This document shows, piece by piece, positions 44,159-53,693 of a DNA stretch of 64,000 nt (the stretch's first letter is position 1; every line of letters begins with the position of its first letter). The DNA is from Candidatus Gastranaerophilales bacterium (GTDB taxonomy: Bacteria > Cyanobacteriota > Vampirovibrionia > Gastranaerophilales > Gastranaerophilaceae), in the NCBI GenBank assembly GCA_944324395.1, contig CALUWC010000001.1, positions 124,001 to 188,000 of the forward strand, in the 5' to 3' direction. Made by a program: the position numbers and the translations under genes. The notes below the pieces were generated by a model that was given only the letters and a program-made list of their open reading frames with translations, was not told the origin of the DNA and ran no database searches.

Positions 44159-44167
44159 ATTTTAGCA
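44159..44167 (-). promoter_or_regulatory. Extended -10 box six bases before rsmH start
   Basis: Minus strand reads TGC, TAAAAT, ACAATT, ATG. A perfect TGn extended -10 and the recurring six-base spacing to the start codon. Confidence 0.55.
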
Positions 44168-44234
44168 TAAAATTTAATCTGTTAATAATAATTATAGAGT
44201 CGGTTGTACTGTTTTGATTGATTTGTTTTTTGCG

Positions 44235-44273
44235 GAAAAAGCGGTACCTGTTTATTACAGGTACCGCTTTTTC
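44235..44273 (-). terminator. Terminator between small hypothetical gene and rsmH
   Basis: Perfect 16-bp stem GAAAAAGCGGTACCTG / CAGGTACCGCTTTTTC around a seven-base loop. It ends the gene at 44291 before the rsmH promoter. Confidence 0.92.
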
Positions 44274-44290
44274 ATACGTGCTATTAAATT

Positions 44291-44512
44291 TTACAAAATA
44301 AATCCAGCCAAGCCCTCCTGATCAAAAATTTCCACAAATTTATCGTACGTACAATTAACTTCTTCGCCTGTTTCATCAATAATTTGAATAACATTTTGCA
44401 TTTCAGCATCTTCTACAGTTGCTGCTTTTGATAAAATTAAGTAAGAATTTGTATCATTTAATGCATTGTCTTTGTGTTCAAGTAATGTTGTTTCATCAAA
44501 ATTAAATTCCAT
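44291..44512 (-). CDS. Small acidic protein, DUF1292-like
   Basis: I take the start at MEFNFDETTLLEH (44512), which has a GAGGTC site, giving 73 aa; an in-frame ATG at 44560 would add 16 basic residues. The protein is very acidic and reads as a small beta fold: NSYLILSKAATVEDAEMQNVIQ, then IIDETGEEVNCTYDKFVEIF. The pattern is weakly like DUF1292 proteins. No function known. Confidence 0.6.
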   Translation of the reverse strand: MEFNFDETTLLEHKDNALNDTNSYLILSKAATVEDAEMQNVIQIIDETGEEVNCTYDKFVEIFDQEGLAGFIL

Positions 44513-44627
44513 TTTTGACCTCTTTTCAGTTTTCGTAACCACATAGTAGCTATCGGTCATTTTTTATGTATTCTTTAGTGTTTTTTATTGTAAATTTACA
44601 AATATTTACAATTTCCTTTGTAAAATA

Positions 44628-44661
44628 AAAATATCCGGAACTGAAAGGTTCCGGATATTTT
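44628..44661 (-). terminator. Terminator after gltX
   Basis: AAAATATCCGGAAC pairs with GTTCCGGATATTTT over a six-base loop, 22 bases past the gltX stop on the minus strand. Confidence 0.9.
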
Positions 44662-44682
44662 AAATGTCAAATAAAATTTTTA

Positions 44683-46158
44683 CTATACAGCTGCTTTAAT
44701 TGCTTTGTTTGCTCTGTATAAGCTTGTATCTTTGCCTAAAATGTCGAGAATCCCGACCATATCGGCTCCGCAGGTTCTGCCGGTAACGGCAGCTCTGATT
44801 GCCCACATTGTAACTTTAGGTTTAATCCCGCCTTTTTCTTTCCATTCAGCTCTGAAATCAGCCAGTTTTTCGTGAAGATTTTCTTCTGTCCAATCCCAAT
44901 CTTTAGCTTTTTCTACGAAATCTTTCAATACATTTTGGGCCGTTTCTGTATCTAATGTTCCGGTTTGAGTTTCCGGTTCAATTTCAACATCTTTGCCGAA
45001 GAAATACGGAACTGCATCTGTAATATCAGATAACAAAGTTAAAGGTTCTCTCGTAATTTCAACCATTTTTGTGTACTGAGCATCTGTTAATTCATTAAGA
45101 TTATATTTTGTTAAATAAGGTTTTAACATTTCTTTTAATTTTTCAATCGGCAGCATTTTGATATAATGACCGTTCATCCATTTTAATTTGTCATATTCAA
45201 ATATTGAATTTGAAGATGAAATTTCATGAATTCTGAAATCTTTTGCAATTTCATCAACAGATTTGATTTCTTCTCCGTCAGAAGGTGACCAGCCTAATAG
45301 GGCAACAAAGTTAATTAAAGCTTCTGTCAGATAACCTTCTTTAACAAAGTCTGATACCGCAGTTGCTCCATGTCTTTTTGATAGTTTGCTTCTATCAGGG
45401 GCTAAAATCATTCCAAGGTGTCCAAATTGAGGAACTTCAAATCCTAAAGCTTCAAATATCAAAATTTGTTTATATGTATTTGAAATATGGTCTTCACCTC
45501 TTATTACGTGTGAGATTTTCATTAAAGCATCGTCAATTACGACAGCAAAATTATAAGTCGGGGTGCCGTTTGATTTTTGGATTACAAAATCTCCTAAAAG
45601 ATTTGTATCCATATGTAGTTCACCTTTTACCATATCATTAAATTTTAAGATTGAAGAATCGTGAAAAGCTTTTTGAGCTTTAGCAATATTAAATCTGATT
45701 GCAGGTTTTCTTCCTTCTGCTCTTAATTTTGCTTTTTCTTCTTCTGTTAAATTTTCGCATTTTTTAGAATATACATAAGGCTTTTTGGCTTTTGTAGCTT
45801 CTTCTTTTTCCTGTTCAAGTTCTTCTGGGGTGCAGAAGCATTCGTAAGCAAAACCTGAATCTAAAAGTTTTTGAACATATTTAGGATAAATATCAAATCT
45901 TTCAGACTGTGTATAAGGTCCGTAAGGTCCGCCAACATCTGGTCCTTCGTCCCAGTTTAGACCTAACGCTTTTAAACTGTCAAAAATATTGTCGATATAT
46001 TCTTGAGAAGTTCTTTCAGCATCTGTATCTTCTATTCTTAAAATAAATTTTCCATTATTTTTTTTTGCAAATAAATAGTTAAATAATGCAGTTCTAGCTG
46101 TCCCGATGTGTAAGTTTCCGCTTGGGGACGGTGCTATTCTAACTCTAACTTCTGACAT
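44683..46158 (-). CDS. gltX: Glutamyl-tRNA synthetase
   Basis: Charges tRNA-Glu. Class I motifs: HIGH-type SPSGNLHIGTARTALFNYLFA and KMSKS-type RSKLSKRHGA. LRIEDTDAERTS, GPYGPYTQSERFDIY and HVIRGEDHISNT are also present. I start at MSEVRVRIAPSPSG (46158) with a GAAGG site; the frame open to 46221 adds 21 unlikely residues. 491 aa. Whether it also charges tRNA-Gln (non-discriminating form) cannot be told here. Confidence 0.97.
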   Translation of the reverse strand: MSEVRVRIAPSPSGNLHIGTARTALFNYLFAKKNNGKFILRIEDTDAERTSQEYIDNIFDSLKALGLNWDEGPDVGGPYGPYTQSERFDIYPKYVQKLLDSGFAYECFCTPEELEQEKEEATKAKKPYVYSKKCENLTEEEKAKLRAEGRKPAIRFNIAKAQKAFHDSSILKFNDMVKGELHMDTNLLGDFVIQKSNGTPTYNFAVVIDDALMKISHVIRGEDHISNTYKQILIFEALGFEVPQFGHLGMILAPDRSKLSKRHGATAVSDFVKEGYLTEALINFVALLGWSPSDGEEIKSVDEIAKDFRIHEISSSNSIFEYDKLKWMNGHYIKMLPIEKLKEMLKPYLTKYNLNELTDAQYTKMVEITREPLTLLSDITDAVPYFFGKDVEIEPETQTGTLDTETAQNVLKDFVEKAKDWDWTEENLHEKLADFRAEWKEKGGIKPKVTMWAIRAAVTGRTCGADMVGILDILGKDTSLYRANKAIKAAV

Positions 46159-46238
46159 TTTAGCCTTCTTTCTTTTATTTTTCAGCACAATAAGGATATC
46201 ACAGGGGTAATCGATTTTCAAGTCTTGAGGGAGTTTTT

Positions 46239-47624
46239 CTAAAATATTTTGTAAGGATTCAGGATATTTTTTGGATCAAAAATTTTTTTTATTTGCCGCA
46301 TATAATCCAATGCTCCACCGTCAACGACTTTAGAAATATAAGCTTTCTTTTCCAATCCTATACCATGTTCGCCTGATATGATGCCTCCGAGTTTTACCGT
46401 AAGGTGATAAATTTCTGATTTCGCAATTTTATAATGTCTGTATTCTTCTTTATCATTATAGTCAATTGGTATCTGCGGGTGTACGCTTCCGTCTCCAACA
46501 TGTCCGACCATACAAACAGTGAGGTTATGCCGCTTGCAAATTTCTTGAATTCCTTTTACTAGTTTAGCCAAATTTTGTCTTGGAACAATAACATCATCTG
46601 TTGTCACATTAGGTTTTATTTTGGTGCAGGCTGCCATTGAAGATCTTCTTGCTGACCAGATATGTTCAGCTTCTTGTTTGTTTTTTGAATAGTGAATACT
46701 TGAGGCCTTGTTTTCTCTTAATGTTTCACAGATTGTTTTGCGTAACTCTTCAATATATATTTCATATCCGTCAATTTCAATTATTAAAGCCGCATCTTTG
46801 TCGCATAGCAAACCTGTCGGATAAAATTTTTCGATTGTTTGAATTGCATTTTTATCCATAAAATCAATAGTTGTCGGAGCAATTTGTTTTTCTATTATTT
46901 TATTGACAGAAGTTATTGCATCATCTACAGCATCAAAATAAGCCATTATAACTTGAGATGCCTGTGGCTTTGTTATCAACTTTAATGTTGCCTCAACTAC
47001 GATTCCTAAAGTTCCCTCTGAGCCGACAAAAAGACTTCCGAGGTTGTAGCCTGTTGCGTTTTTGATTGTATTGGAACCTGTTCTGATAAGTTGACCATCG
47101 GCCATAACAACCAGCATATCTATTACATAATCTTTAGTGGAGCCGTATTTAAAGCATCTGGCACCTGCTGAATTTTGAGCGATACTACCTCCGATAGTTG
47201 AAACTTTAAGATTTGAAGGATCCGGTGGATAAAATAATCCTAAATCTTCCACCGCTTTTTGCAAATCGCCTACAATGACTCCCGGCTGAACTCTTGCTGT
47301 CATATTTTCTGGGTTTATTTCAAGAATTTTGTTCATTTTTGAAAAATTTAAAATTATTCCGCCATGAGTTGCAACACAGGCTCCTACATTATTAGTGCCT
47401 GCTCCGCGGCATATTATTGGTGTCATATGCTTGTTTGCAATTTTTACAACTTTTTGAACCTGTTCAATATTTTCAACAAAAACAACAGCATCAGGAAGCT
47501 GGGATTTTACGTAAGGATCATTTGAAGCATCTATTGAATATACGTAGCGTTCTTCCAGTTCTGCGAGTACGTTATTTTTAGGTAATGTATTTTTCAGGTC
47601 TTTTATTAAATTACTAGTCAACAT
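46239..47624 (-). CDS. GlcD-type FAD-linked oxidase
   Basis: A 461-residue FAD-binding oxidoreductase of the glycolate oxidase/D-lactate dehydrogenase group. The PCMH-type FAD domain has CRGAGTNNVGACVATHGG, PPDPSNLKVSTIGGSIAQNSAG and YNLGSLFVGSEGTLGI. The C-terminal cap has VGHVGDGSVHPQIPID and ISGEHGIGLEK, where His and Glu contact substrate. Acceptor may be Etf or a quinone; EtfBA at 7-9 kb is a candidate, by analogy with Etf-linked lactate dehydrogenases. It overlaps the giant coiled-coil gene by 11 bases and so is co-transcribed with it. Confidence 0.88.
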   Translation of the reverse strand: MLTSNLIKDLKNTLPKNNVLAELEERYVYSIDASNDPYVKSQLPDAVVFVENIEQVQKVVKIANKHMTPIICRGAGTNNVGACVATHGGIILNFSKMNKILEINPENMTARVQPGVIVGDLQKAVEDLGLFYPPDPSNLKVSTIGGSIAQNSAGARCFKYGSTKDYVIDMLVVMADGQLIRTGSNTIKNATGYNLGSLFVGSEGTLGIVVEATLKLITKPQASQVIMAYFDAVDDAITSVNKIIEKQIAPTTIDFMDKNAIQTIEKFYPTGLLCDKDAALIIEIDGYEIYIEELRKTICETLRENKASSIHYSKNKQEAEHIWSARRSSMAACTKIKPNVTTDDVIVPRQNLAKLVKGIQEICKRHNLTVCMVGHVGDGSVHPQIPIDYNDKEEYRHYKIAKSEIYHLTVKLGGIISGEHGIGLEKKAYISKVVDGGALDYMRQIKKIFDPKNILNPYKIF

Positions 47625-50600
47625 ATGATGCCAATTTTTCTATATTTGAGCTTAATTTAGCAATTTGTTTATCTATTTTATCTATTTTTCTTGTGACTTT
47701 AGAGTCATCTATATCTTCTACCGCAGAAAGAATTTTTTCAAGTGCCATTTCAAGACGGTCTATTCTTTCTTGTTGTTCTTCGAATTTATCTTCCAATCCT
47801 CCGAGTTTGCTTATTTGTTTTTCAAAATAGGCCAGTCTTTCCTGTTGTTCATCAAATTTTTCTTCAATAGAATTAAGAATATCAGTTTGTTCCGGTATGT
47901 CTTTTTTCAGATCTTCTATAGCAGATTTAATATCAATGATTTCTTCCGAATTAGTGGATATTTTATTCATGCTGTCGCTGGCAGAGTCAATCCACTCACC
48001 CATATAAATAAGTGCTTGCCTCATTACTTTATCGGATGCATTTGATTTTTCAAGAAGTTTTGTTACATTATCAACTTTAGATGCAAGTTGATCAGTAATA
48101 ACTTTTCCAAATTCTTCAATTCCGCTATTTATTGCATTATATGATTCTCCTGAGGCGACAAAAAGTTGATGAGTTAATGCGTTAAGGCTCTTTATGTCAG
48201 TATTTATTCTGTCAAATCTGCTTTTTAATCCGAAAGCTTCTTCACTTGACAGTGAATTTTGCAAGTCTACGACAGAAGAACCTATCTGATTTATATTATC
48301 AAGAATAAATGATAAACGGTTTGCCTGAGTTTCCTGTTCTGTTGTTTGCAGATTGTTAAGAGCCAATCTTAATTTTGCAAGATCCGATTCAATATCCTGC
48401 ATTGAATAATTGTAATCAGAAGCTTCATCTGCACTTGTTATTTGTTTTAACTGTTTAGTTACAGCAGTCAGGCTTTGATTGATTTCATCGGTTTTTTCTT
48501 CGACAAAGTCTTTGATATCTTCTGATTCTTCAACAAAAGATACTTGCTCAAATACGGTTACAACTGCAGCCATAATTGATTCTTTCATATCTTTTAGAGT
48601 TTGTTGAATTCTTTTTGTGCTGTCATTAGAGTTGAGGTTATTGACTTCAACGGTTAATTCCTTCAAGCATTTTCTAACAGCATCAGTTTTGTGGTTCTTT
48701 TCAAAACTTTCTAAGTAATCAGTCTGAGCCAGAATTAAATCTTTTACGTCTTCAATATTAGACTTTGTGCCGGAAAGTTCATCTTTAGCAATTGTATCTA
48801 TTTTATGATTTAATTCTTCCAGCATTGACGTTATTTTAGCATCAGACTCAGAAAGTTGTTTTACCGTATCAACTTTTTCATCAACATTTAACAATGTATA
48901 TTTGATATCTTCTATGTTATTTGAAGTTTCAGAAGATGCAACAGAATCAATTTTACCTTCGATAGAATCCAGTATATCTCTGATATCATTGGTTTCATCA
49001 TAGTTCGCAGGTAAGTTGTTTAAAAGTCTTTCTTCCAGTTTACTTATAGAATCTTTTATAATCTCAAGGTCTTTTGCTGAGGAAACTTCTTCTATTTTGC
49101 TTTCTATAGATTGCAGAGAATCTTTAATATCCTCAAAATCATCGATGTTATCAGAAGAAGCAATGATATCAATTTTTTCATTGATAAGATTCAACATATT
49201 GCCGGAATCTGTACCTTGAATAGAATTTAATCTTTCTATAGCTTCTCTTACTTCTTCCATCAAATCATAATCTTCGCTGGAAGCAAGAATATCAATTTTT
49301 TCATTTATTAGTGCCAGTGTAGCTTGAAGATTGTTAGGAATTCCTCCGCCTGTTTCAATACCGCCGTTGTTTAATTGATCCAGAGCCTGTTTTATCTCCA
49401 TAATCCATTCACTGTTGTCAGTCAGAGTTAAAATATTTATCTTATCGCTGATTTCTTCAAGCATAGAATGAATTTCGCTGCCGGAGATATAATTTTTAAT
49501 TTCTTCGAGCCAGTTTTTATTTATTGTTTTTGATAGAAGATCTATCTTATTGTTTAAACTCAGCAGTAAATTATCATTACCCAGTGTAGGTATTGATTTC
49601 AGTGAATTTATTGAAGGTGAAGCTGTTTTTCCAACTTTCGGTTCAGAAGTTTCTTGAGGAAGAACTCTTGCAATATCAGCATGAAGATTGTTGATATCTT
49701 GTTTTAGCAAATCAAGAGCTTTGATAATATCGAAATTGTTTACCCCGACAAGGATATCGTCATCGTCATCATCATTTTCTTCTTCATCTAAATCGTTGCA
49801 TTCTTCTTCTGTTTCAGAATCATCTTGATCAAAGTCGAATGATTCATTGTCAGCAATAGGGCTGTCTGCATCAGTATCAGAATCTTCATCTCCTTCAATA
49901 ATTTCAGGAGCCGCTTTTGCTACGGATAATGTTTCCATTTTACTTTTAATGGCTTCAAGAACTTCTTCTATTTGAGGATTATCACCTGACAAATCTTTAA
50001 TAAGGTCTGAAAATTTATCAAAGTCTGCTTTAATATCTTCTATAACCTGTGCATTTTTGCTATCTTCAAATACTCGTTCATATTGATTTGAGCTAAAGTC
50101 GAGCAGATTATCCTGTGCTGATTGAGCTGTTTCTTTCTGAAGTTTAATAAGCTCTTTGATTTTTATTTTAAAACATCTTTTTAAGTTATCAATGGCATTT
50201 ACAATTTCTGCATTGTTAACGGCAACAGTGAGCATTGATTTAATTTCATCGTGATGGCTGGATATTTGTTCTGAGAGTGTAGTTTTGATATCTTCAGCAG
50301 CTTCCGTTATCAATTCTTTTTGTTCAGATTTGAAAGAATTTATTTGTTCGACAAAGTTTTTAAATTCAGCCATATGCTCTGCATCTGGAGGAGTAATTCT
50401 GTTAAGATTTTCTTCCAGATAAGCTTTCATATTGTCAACTTTTATGATAACTGAATCAATATCTCCAAGTATAAAATCCCGCAGATTATTTTCTGTTTCT
50501 GATAAATCTGCATTTATTTTATTGTAAGTTTCTTCAAGTTTGTCGTAAGTGCTTTTTGAATATTTGGTATTTTCAAAAAGATCTTCCTGTACATTTTCGT

Positions 50601-53310
50601 GCAAATCGTCAAGGTTTTCTTTGACCTGTTCACTGTTTTCTTTTGTAGAATTGTTTGCCAGACTTGCAATCATTTCTTTAATAGGAGCAAGTTCTTCTAT
50701 AAGCTGGTCAGTTTTTGCATTTAAGCTGCTGATAATATCAGTATTTATCAATTCAAGTTCCTGTTTAGAATCCAGTAATTTGCTGTCGGCAACAGTTAAC
50801 TTTTCATATAAATCCGGATTTTGAGTATTTGAATGTCTTAATTCCTGAATAAAATCAAGCAGGGTTGATGTTTTTTCTTCAATTAGTTCTGCGTTATAAG
50901 CAAAACCTGTCTGAAGTTTTTCTTCGACACCTGATGTTAATTCTGACAAATTATCACTGATTTCAACTAACTTTTCAGCAATAAATGTTGAAATATTATC
51001 TTCTTCTGAATTTTTCTCATAATTCAGAGTTTTAAAGGATTCTCCAAGTTGTTTTATCTGGTCTTTTATCTCAAGAATTTCAGAAACAGAAGATGTTAAA
51101 TCGTTATTAGACAAAGCTGCATTGTCAAATACATTTTTATACTCATCTATTTTATCAATAATCTGATTTATAGAATTCCGGTTATCGCTTTGATATTGAG
51201 TAAGAGCATTTTCAAGTCTGTCGATTTTCTCCTGAGTATCTGCTGAAATTCCGGTATCCGAAGTATCAAGAATGTCTTTGATATTTTTCAGATATTCCTG
51301 TATTGTTTGTATTGTATTTTTATTATTATTTTCAATTTCATCAAAATTAGATTTTTTATTTTCAAGAACTTCTTTAATTTCCGCAATAGATTTTTTTAGT
51401 TCGTCATTATCGGATTTTAAGATTTCTGACATATAATCAGAAATTGTAGTAAGCTTTTCTTCTACTTTGTGAGAATTTTCAGTAACAATATTTTTAAAAG
51501 CATCAGCATCAAGCAGATTCAGTCTTTCCAAAAGAGTATTTTGAGAACTGTTAATTTCATCAATATTGTCACTTATTTCAATATTCTCACTGTTAATTTT
51601 TTCTATAAAGTTTTTTAAATCTTCTACAAAAGTATTAAATTCCTCGGCAGTAACTATACCGTTTACACAATTTTCCAATTCGGTCAATTGCTCTATTACT
51701 GCAGAATTATGCATGCCAGCAGTATTGATGAACTCATTTTTTAATTCATCAATAATTTCGCTTATATTAGATGCTGTTGATTGCGTATTGTTTTCTTCTG
51801 AAGTTTGCGAAAATTCTTCAAGTTTATCTATTATTTTTTCAGAAGTTTCTAAAATTTTCAGAACATCATTTTGTTCTGCTTTACTTTCCAGTTGAGATAA
51901 TATTTCTTCTGAATTTTCTTTAATGTTAGATTTTTCAAGCCAGTTTTGAATAGAATTTGTTTTGTTATAGAGGTTGTTAAATTCTTCATCAAAATTTAAG
52001 TCATCAATCATATTTTCAATTTCATCAGGTTGAGATGAAAGCGAACTGATAGATTCCTGTGTCGGAAGATTTTCTAACTTTTCTGAAATATCTTCTGTTT
52101 TTGAAATAAGACTTTCCAGTTTTGTTTCATAATTTTTTAAAAGATTTTCAATATCTTCTTTTTTAGGCATACTTGCTGTAAGATTATTTATATCTGTTTT
52201 TAAATTTTCGCTTAGTTCGGTTTTATCTGCAATTGTATTGATTTTTATGATAAGAGAATCATTTAAATCCGCCACAATATTTTTTACGGTTGTTAATTCT
52301 TCAAATATTGCGGATATTTTTTTGTCAGTTTCTTTTGAAACTTCAGTATTTTCAACTTCATTTGATAAAAGATTTACTTTAGCTGAAATGTCCTGCAAAG
52401 AGCTGCTTAAAGCTTGTATGTCAGGATTTCCGTTTATGTTTTTGCTTATGTCGGCCAAATCTTTTTTTACTGTAGTAATTCCGTTTAAAAGAGAATCTGA
52501 AACATCTGCGATATTAGCAGGTGCCTGAGTTATTTCAATCTGTTCATTATGTTTATTTTCGGATTTTTTTGATGCAAAGTTTTTTATCTTCGCAAGTGTT
52601 TCTTCTGATTTTGAAAATATAGAGTCAATAATACCTTGAGTAGTTTTTAATTTTTCGTTTTTTTCAAGGTTTTCCAGTATTTGAGAAAGTTTTGTATCAT
52701 TTTTATCAAGTGCTTTGATATTATCCAGTATTTCACTGACGGAGGTTAATATAACCGAAATTTGTTCATTATCCGGTTTTAATATTTTTGCTCTGCCTGG
52801 TTTTATGAATTTGTTAATAATAACTTCCAGATCGTTTACTACTTCATTTAAACTGTTATCAAATTTGAAATTCAATGTTTGCAGCTGACGTAAAGCTTCT
52901 AATGCCGGCTCAATTTGATTATTGTAAGAGTCGGTTAATGCTGCTTCTGTTTTTAACAGTTCTGCAGTTATTTTTTCTATTTCGGTTTTGAATATTTCAA
53001 GATTATCTGTAAAGTTACCGTATAATTTTTTTATTTCTTTTCCATGCCCGGTTTGATCGTCAAAAACTGTCTTAAGAATATTTTCTATTTGAGTGTATTG
53101 CTCAAGAGCGAATGAATACTTTCCTCTTAATTCTGCAGCCAAATCTGCAAGATAAGATTTAATTACTTTCGTAAATTCTTTATTTTTATTTCCCGTTTCA
53201 ATTTTATCTGTTATTGTTGTTAACAGGTTGTTGAAATTATTAGTATTCCCACTGTTAGTTTTAGCTGTCTCCCTTAATAATTCAACGATTCTTTCTAAAT
53301 CTTGAGCCAT
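47614..53310 (-). CDS. Giant repeat coiled-coil protein, 1,898 aa
   Basis: Not recognised. The whole protein is predicted helical, very rich in Glu, Asn, Ile, Leu, Lys and Ser, with heptad-like spacing, no signal peptide and no membrane span. At about residues 1140-1190 there is an extreme acidic stretch (DEEENDDDDDDI). At about 1255-1530 I count eight units of about 40 residues of the form KIDxLASSxxxxxxxEIKxxLxxL, e.g. EKIDILASSEDYDLMEEVRE and EKIDIIASSDNIDDFEDIKD. AAGGA site. No SMC-type ATPase ends. It looks like a cytosolic filament-forming or scaffold protein. Confidence 0.85.
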   Translation of the reverse strand: MAQDLERIVELLRETAKTNSGNTNNFNNLLTTITDKIETGNKNKEFTKVIKSYLADLAAELRGKYSFALEQYTQIENILKTVFDDQTGHGKEIKKLYGNFTDNLEIFKTEIEKITAELLKTEAALTDSYNNQIEPALEALRQLQTLNFKFDNSLNEVVNDLEVIINKFIKPGRAKILKPDNEQISVILTSVSEILDNIKALDKNDTKLSQILENLEKNEKLKTTQGIIDSIFSKSEETLAKIKNFASKKSENKHNEQIEITQAPANIADVSDSLLNGITTVKKDLADISKNINGNPDIQALSSSLQDISAKVNLLSNEVENTEVSKETDKKISAIFEELTTVKNIVADLNDSLIIKINTIADKTELSENLKTDINNLTASMPKKEDIENLLKNYETKLESLISKTEDISEKLENLPTQESISSLSSQPDEIENMIDDLNFDEEFNNLYNKTNSIQNWLEKSNIKENSEEILSQLESKAEQNDVLKILETSEKIIDKLEEFSQTSEENNTQSTASNISEIIDELKNEFINTAGMHNSAVIEQLTELENCVNGIVTAEEFNTFVEDLKNFIEKINSENIEISDNIDEINSSQNTLLERLNLLDADAFKNIVTENSHKVEEKLTTISDYMSEILKSDNDELKKSIAEIKEVLENKKSNFDEIENNNKNTIQTIQEYLKNIKDILDTSDTGISADTQEKIDRLENALTQYQSDNRNSINQIIDKIDEYKNVFDNAALSNNDLTSSVSEILEIKDQIKQLGESFKTLNYEKNSEEDNISTFIAEKLVEISDNLSELTSGVEEKLQTGFAYNAELIEEKTSTLLDFIQELRHSNTQNPDLYEKLTVADSKLLDSKQELELINTDIISSLNAKTDQLIEELAPIKEMIASLANNSTKENSEQVKENLDDLHENVQEDLFENTKYSKSTYDKLEETYNKINADLSETENNLRDFILGDIDSVIIKVDNMKAYLEENLNRITPPDAEHMAEFKNFVEQINSFKSEQKELITEAAEDIKTTLSEQISSHHDEIKSMLTVAVNNAEIVNAIDNLKRCFKIKIKELIKLQKETAQSAQDNLLDFSSNQYERVFEDSKNAQVIEDIKADFDKFSDLIKDLSGDNPQIEEVLEAIKSKMETLSVAKAAPEIIEGDEDSDTDADSPIADNESFDFDQDDSETEEECNDLDEEENDDDDDDILVGVNNFDIIKALDLLKQDINNLHADIARVLPQETSEPKVGKTASPSINSLKSIPTLGNDNLLLSLNNKIDLLSKTINKNWLEEIKNYISGSEIHSMLEEISDKINILTLTDNSEWIMEIKQALDQLNNGGIETGGGIPNNLQATLALINEKIDILASSEDYDLMEEVREAIERLNSIQGTDSGNMLNLINEKIDIIASSDNIDDFEDIKDSLQSIESKIEEVSSAKDLEIIKDSISKLEERLLNNLPANYDETNDIRDILDSIEGKIDSVASSETSNNIEDIKYTLLNVDEKVDTVKQLSESDAKITSMLEELNHKIDTIAKDELSGTKSNIEDVKDLILAQTDYLESFEKNHKTDAVRKCLKELTVEVNNLNSNDSTKRIQQTLKDMKESIMAAVVTVFEQVSFVEESEDIKDFVEEKTDEINQSLTAVTKQLKQITSADEASDYNYSMQDIESDLAKLRLALNNLQTTEQETQANRLSFILDNINQIGSSVVDLQNSLSSEEAFGLKSRFDRINTDIKSLNALTHQLFVASGESYNAINSGIEEFGKVITDQLASKVDNVTKLLEKSNASDKVMRQALIYMGEWIDSASDSMNKISTNSEEIIDIKSAIEDLKKDIPEQTDILNSIEEKFDEQQERLAYFEKQISKLGGLEDKFEEQQERIDRLEMALEKILSAVEDIDDSKVTRKIDKIDKQIAKLSSNIEKLASYVD

Positions 53311-53474
53311 TCTTTTGTCCTTACAAAATATCCCTACTTAATAATATTATATTAGCAGGCATAGAATTATTAGTAAATTTAATTTTGCTTATTTATTACA
53401 AATGTTAAGATTAAGTATTTAAAATTTGTTATTAGTGCTAGAATAGAATAAGATAATTTTGAAAGAGGGATAGA

Positions 53475-53687
53475 ATGAGTCACATAGTAATAGATCAATC
53501 CAAGTGTAAAGCATGTTATTTGTGTGTAAAAGAATGCCCTAAGAATTTGATTAAAATTAGTGAGAAAACTAATAATTTAGGAGCGAAAGTCGTAGAATTT
53601 TGTGATCCGGGTCATGAATGTCTGGGGTGTGCAAAGTGTGCAACAAGATGTCCGGATTTAGCTATAACAGAAGTATATAAAGGATAA
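53475..53687 (+). CDS. korD: 2-oxoacid:ferredoxin oxidoreductase delta subunit (2x[4Fe-4S])
   Basis: A 70-residue ferredoxin-like protein with two cluster motifs, KCKACYLCVKECPKNLI-type (C-x2-C-x2-C-x3-C) and HECLGCAKCATRCPD. First gene of the korDABC operon, with a GAGGG site. It passes electrons from the TPP/cluster core to ferredoxin. Confidence 0.93.
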   Translation: MSHIVIDQSKCKACYLCVKECPKNLIKISEKTNNLGAKVVEFCDPGHECLGCAKCATRCPDLAITEVYKG

Positions 53688-53693
53688 ATTATA

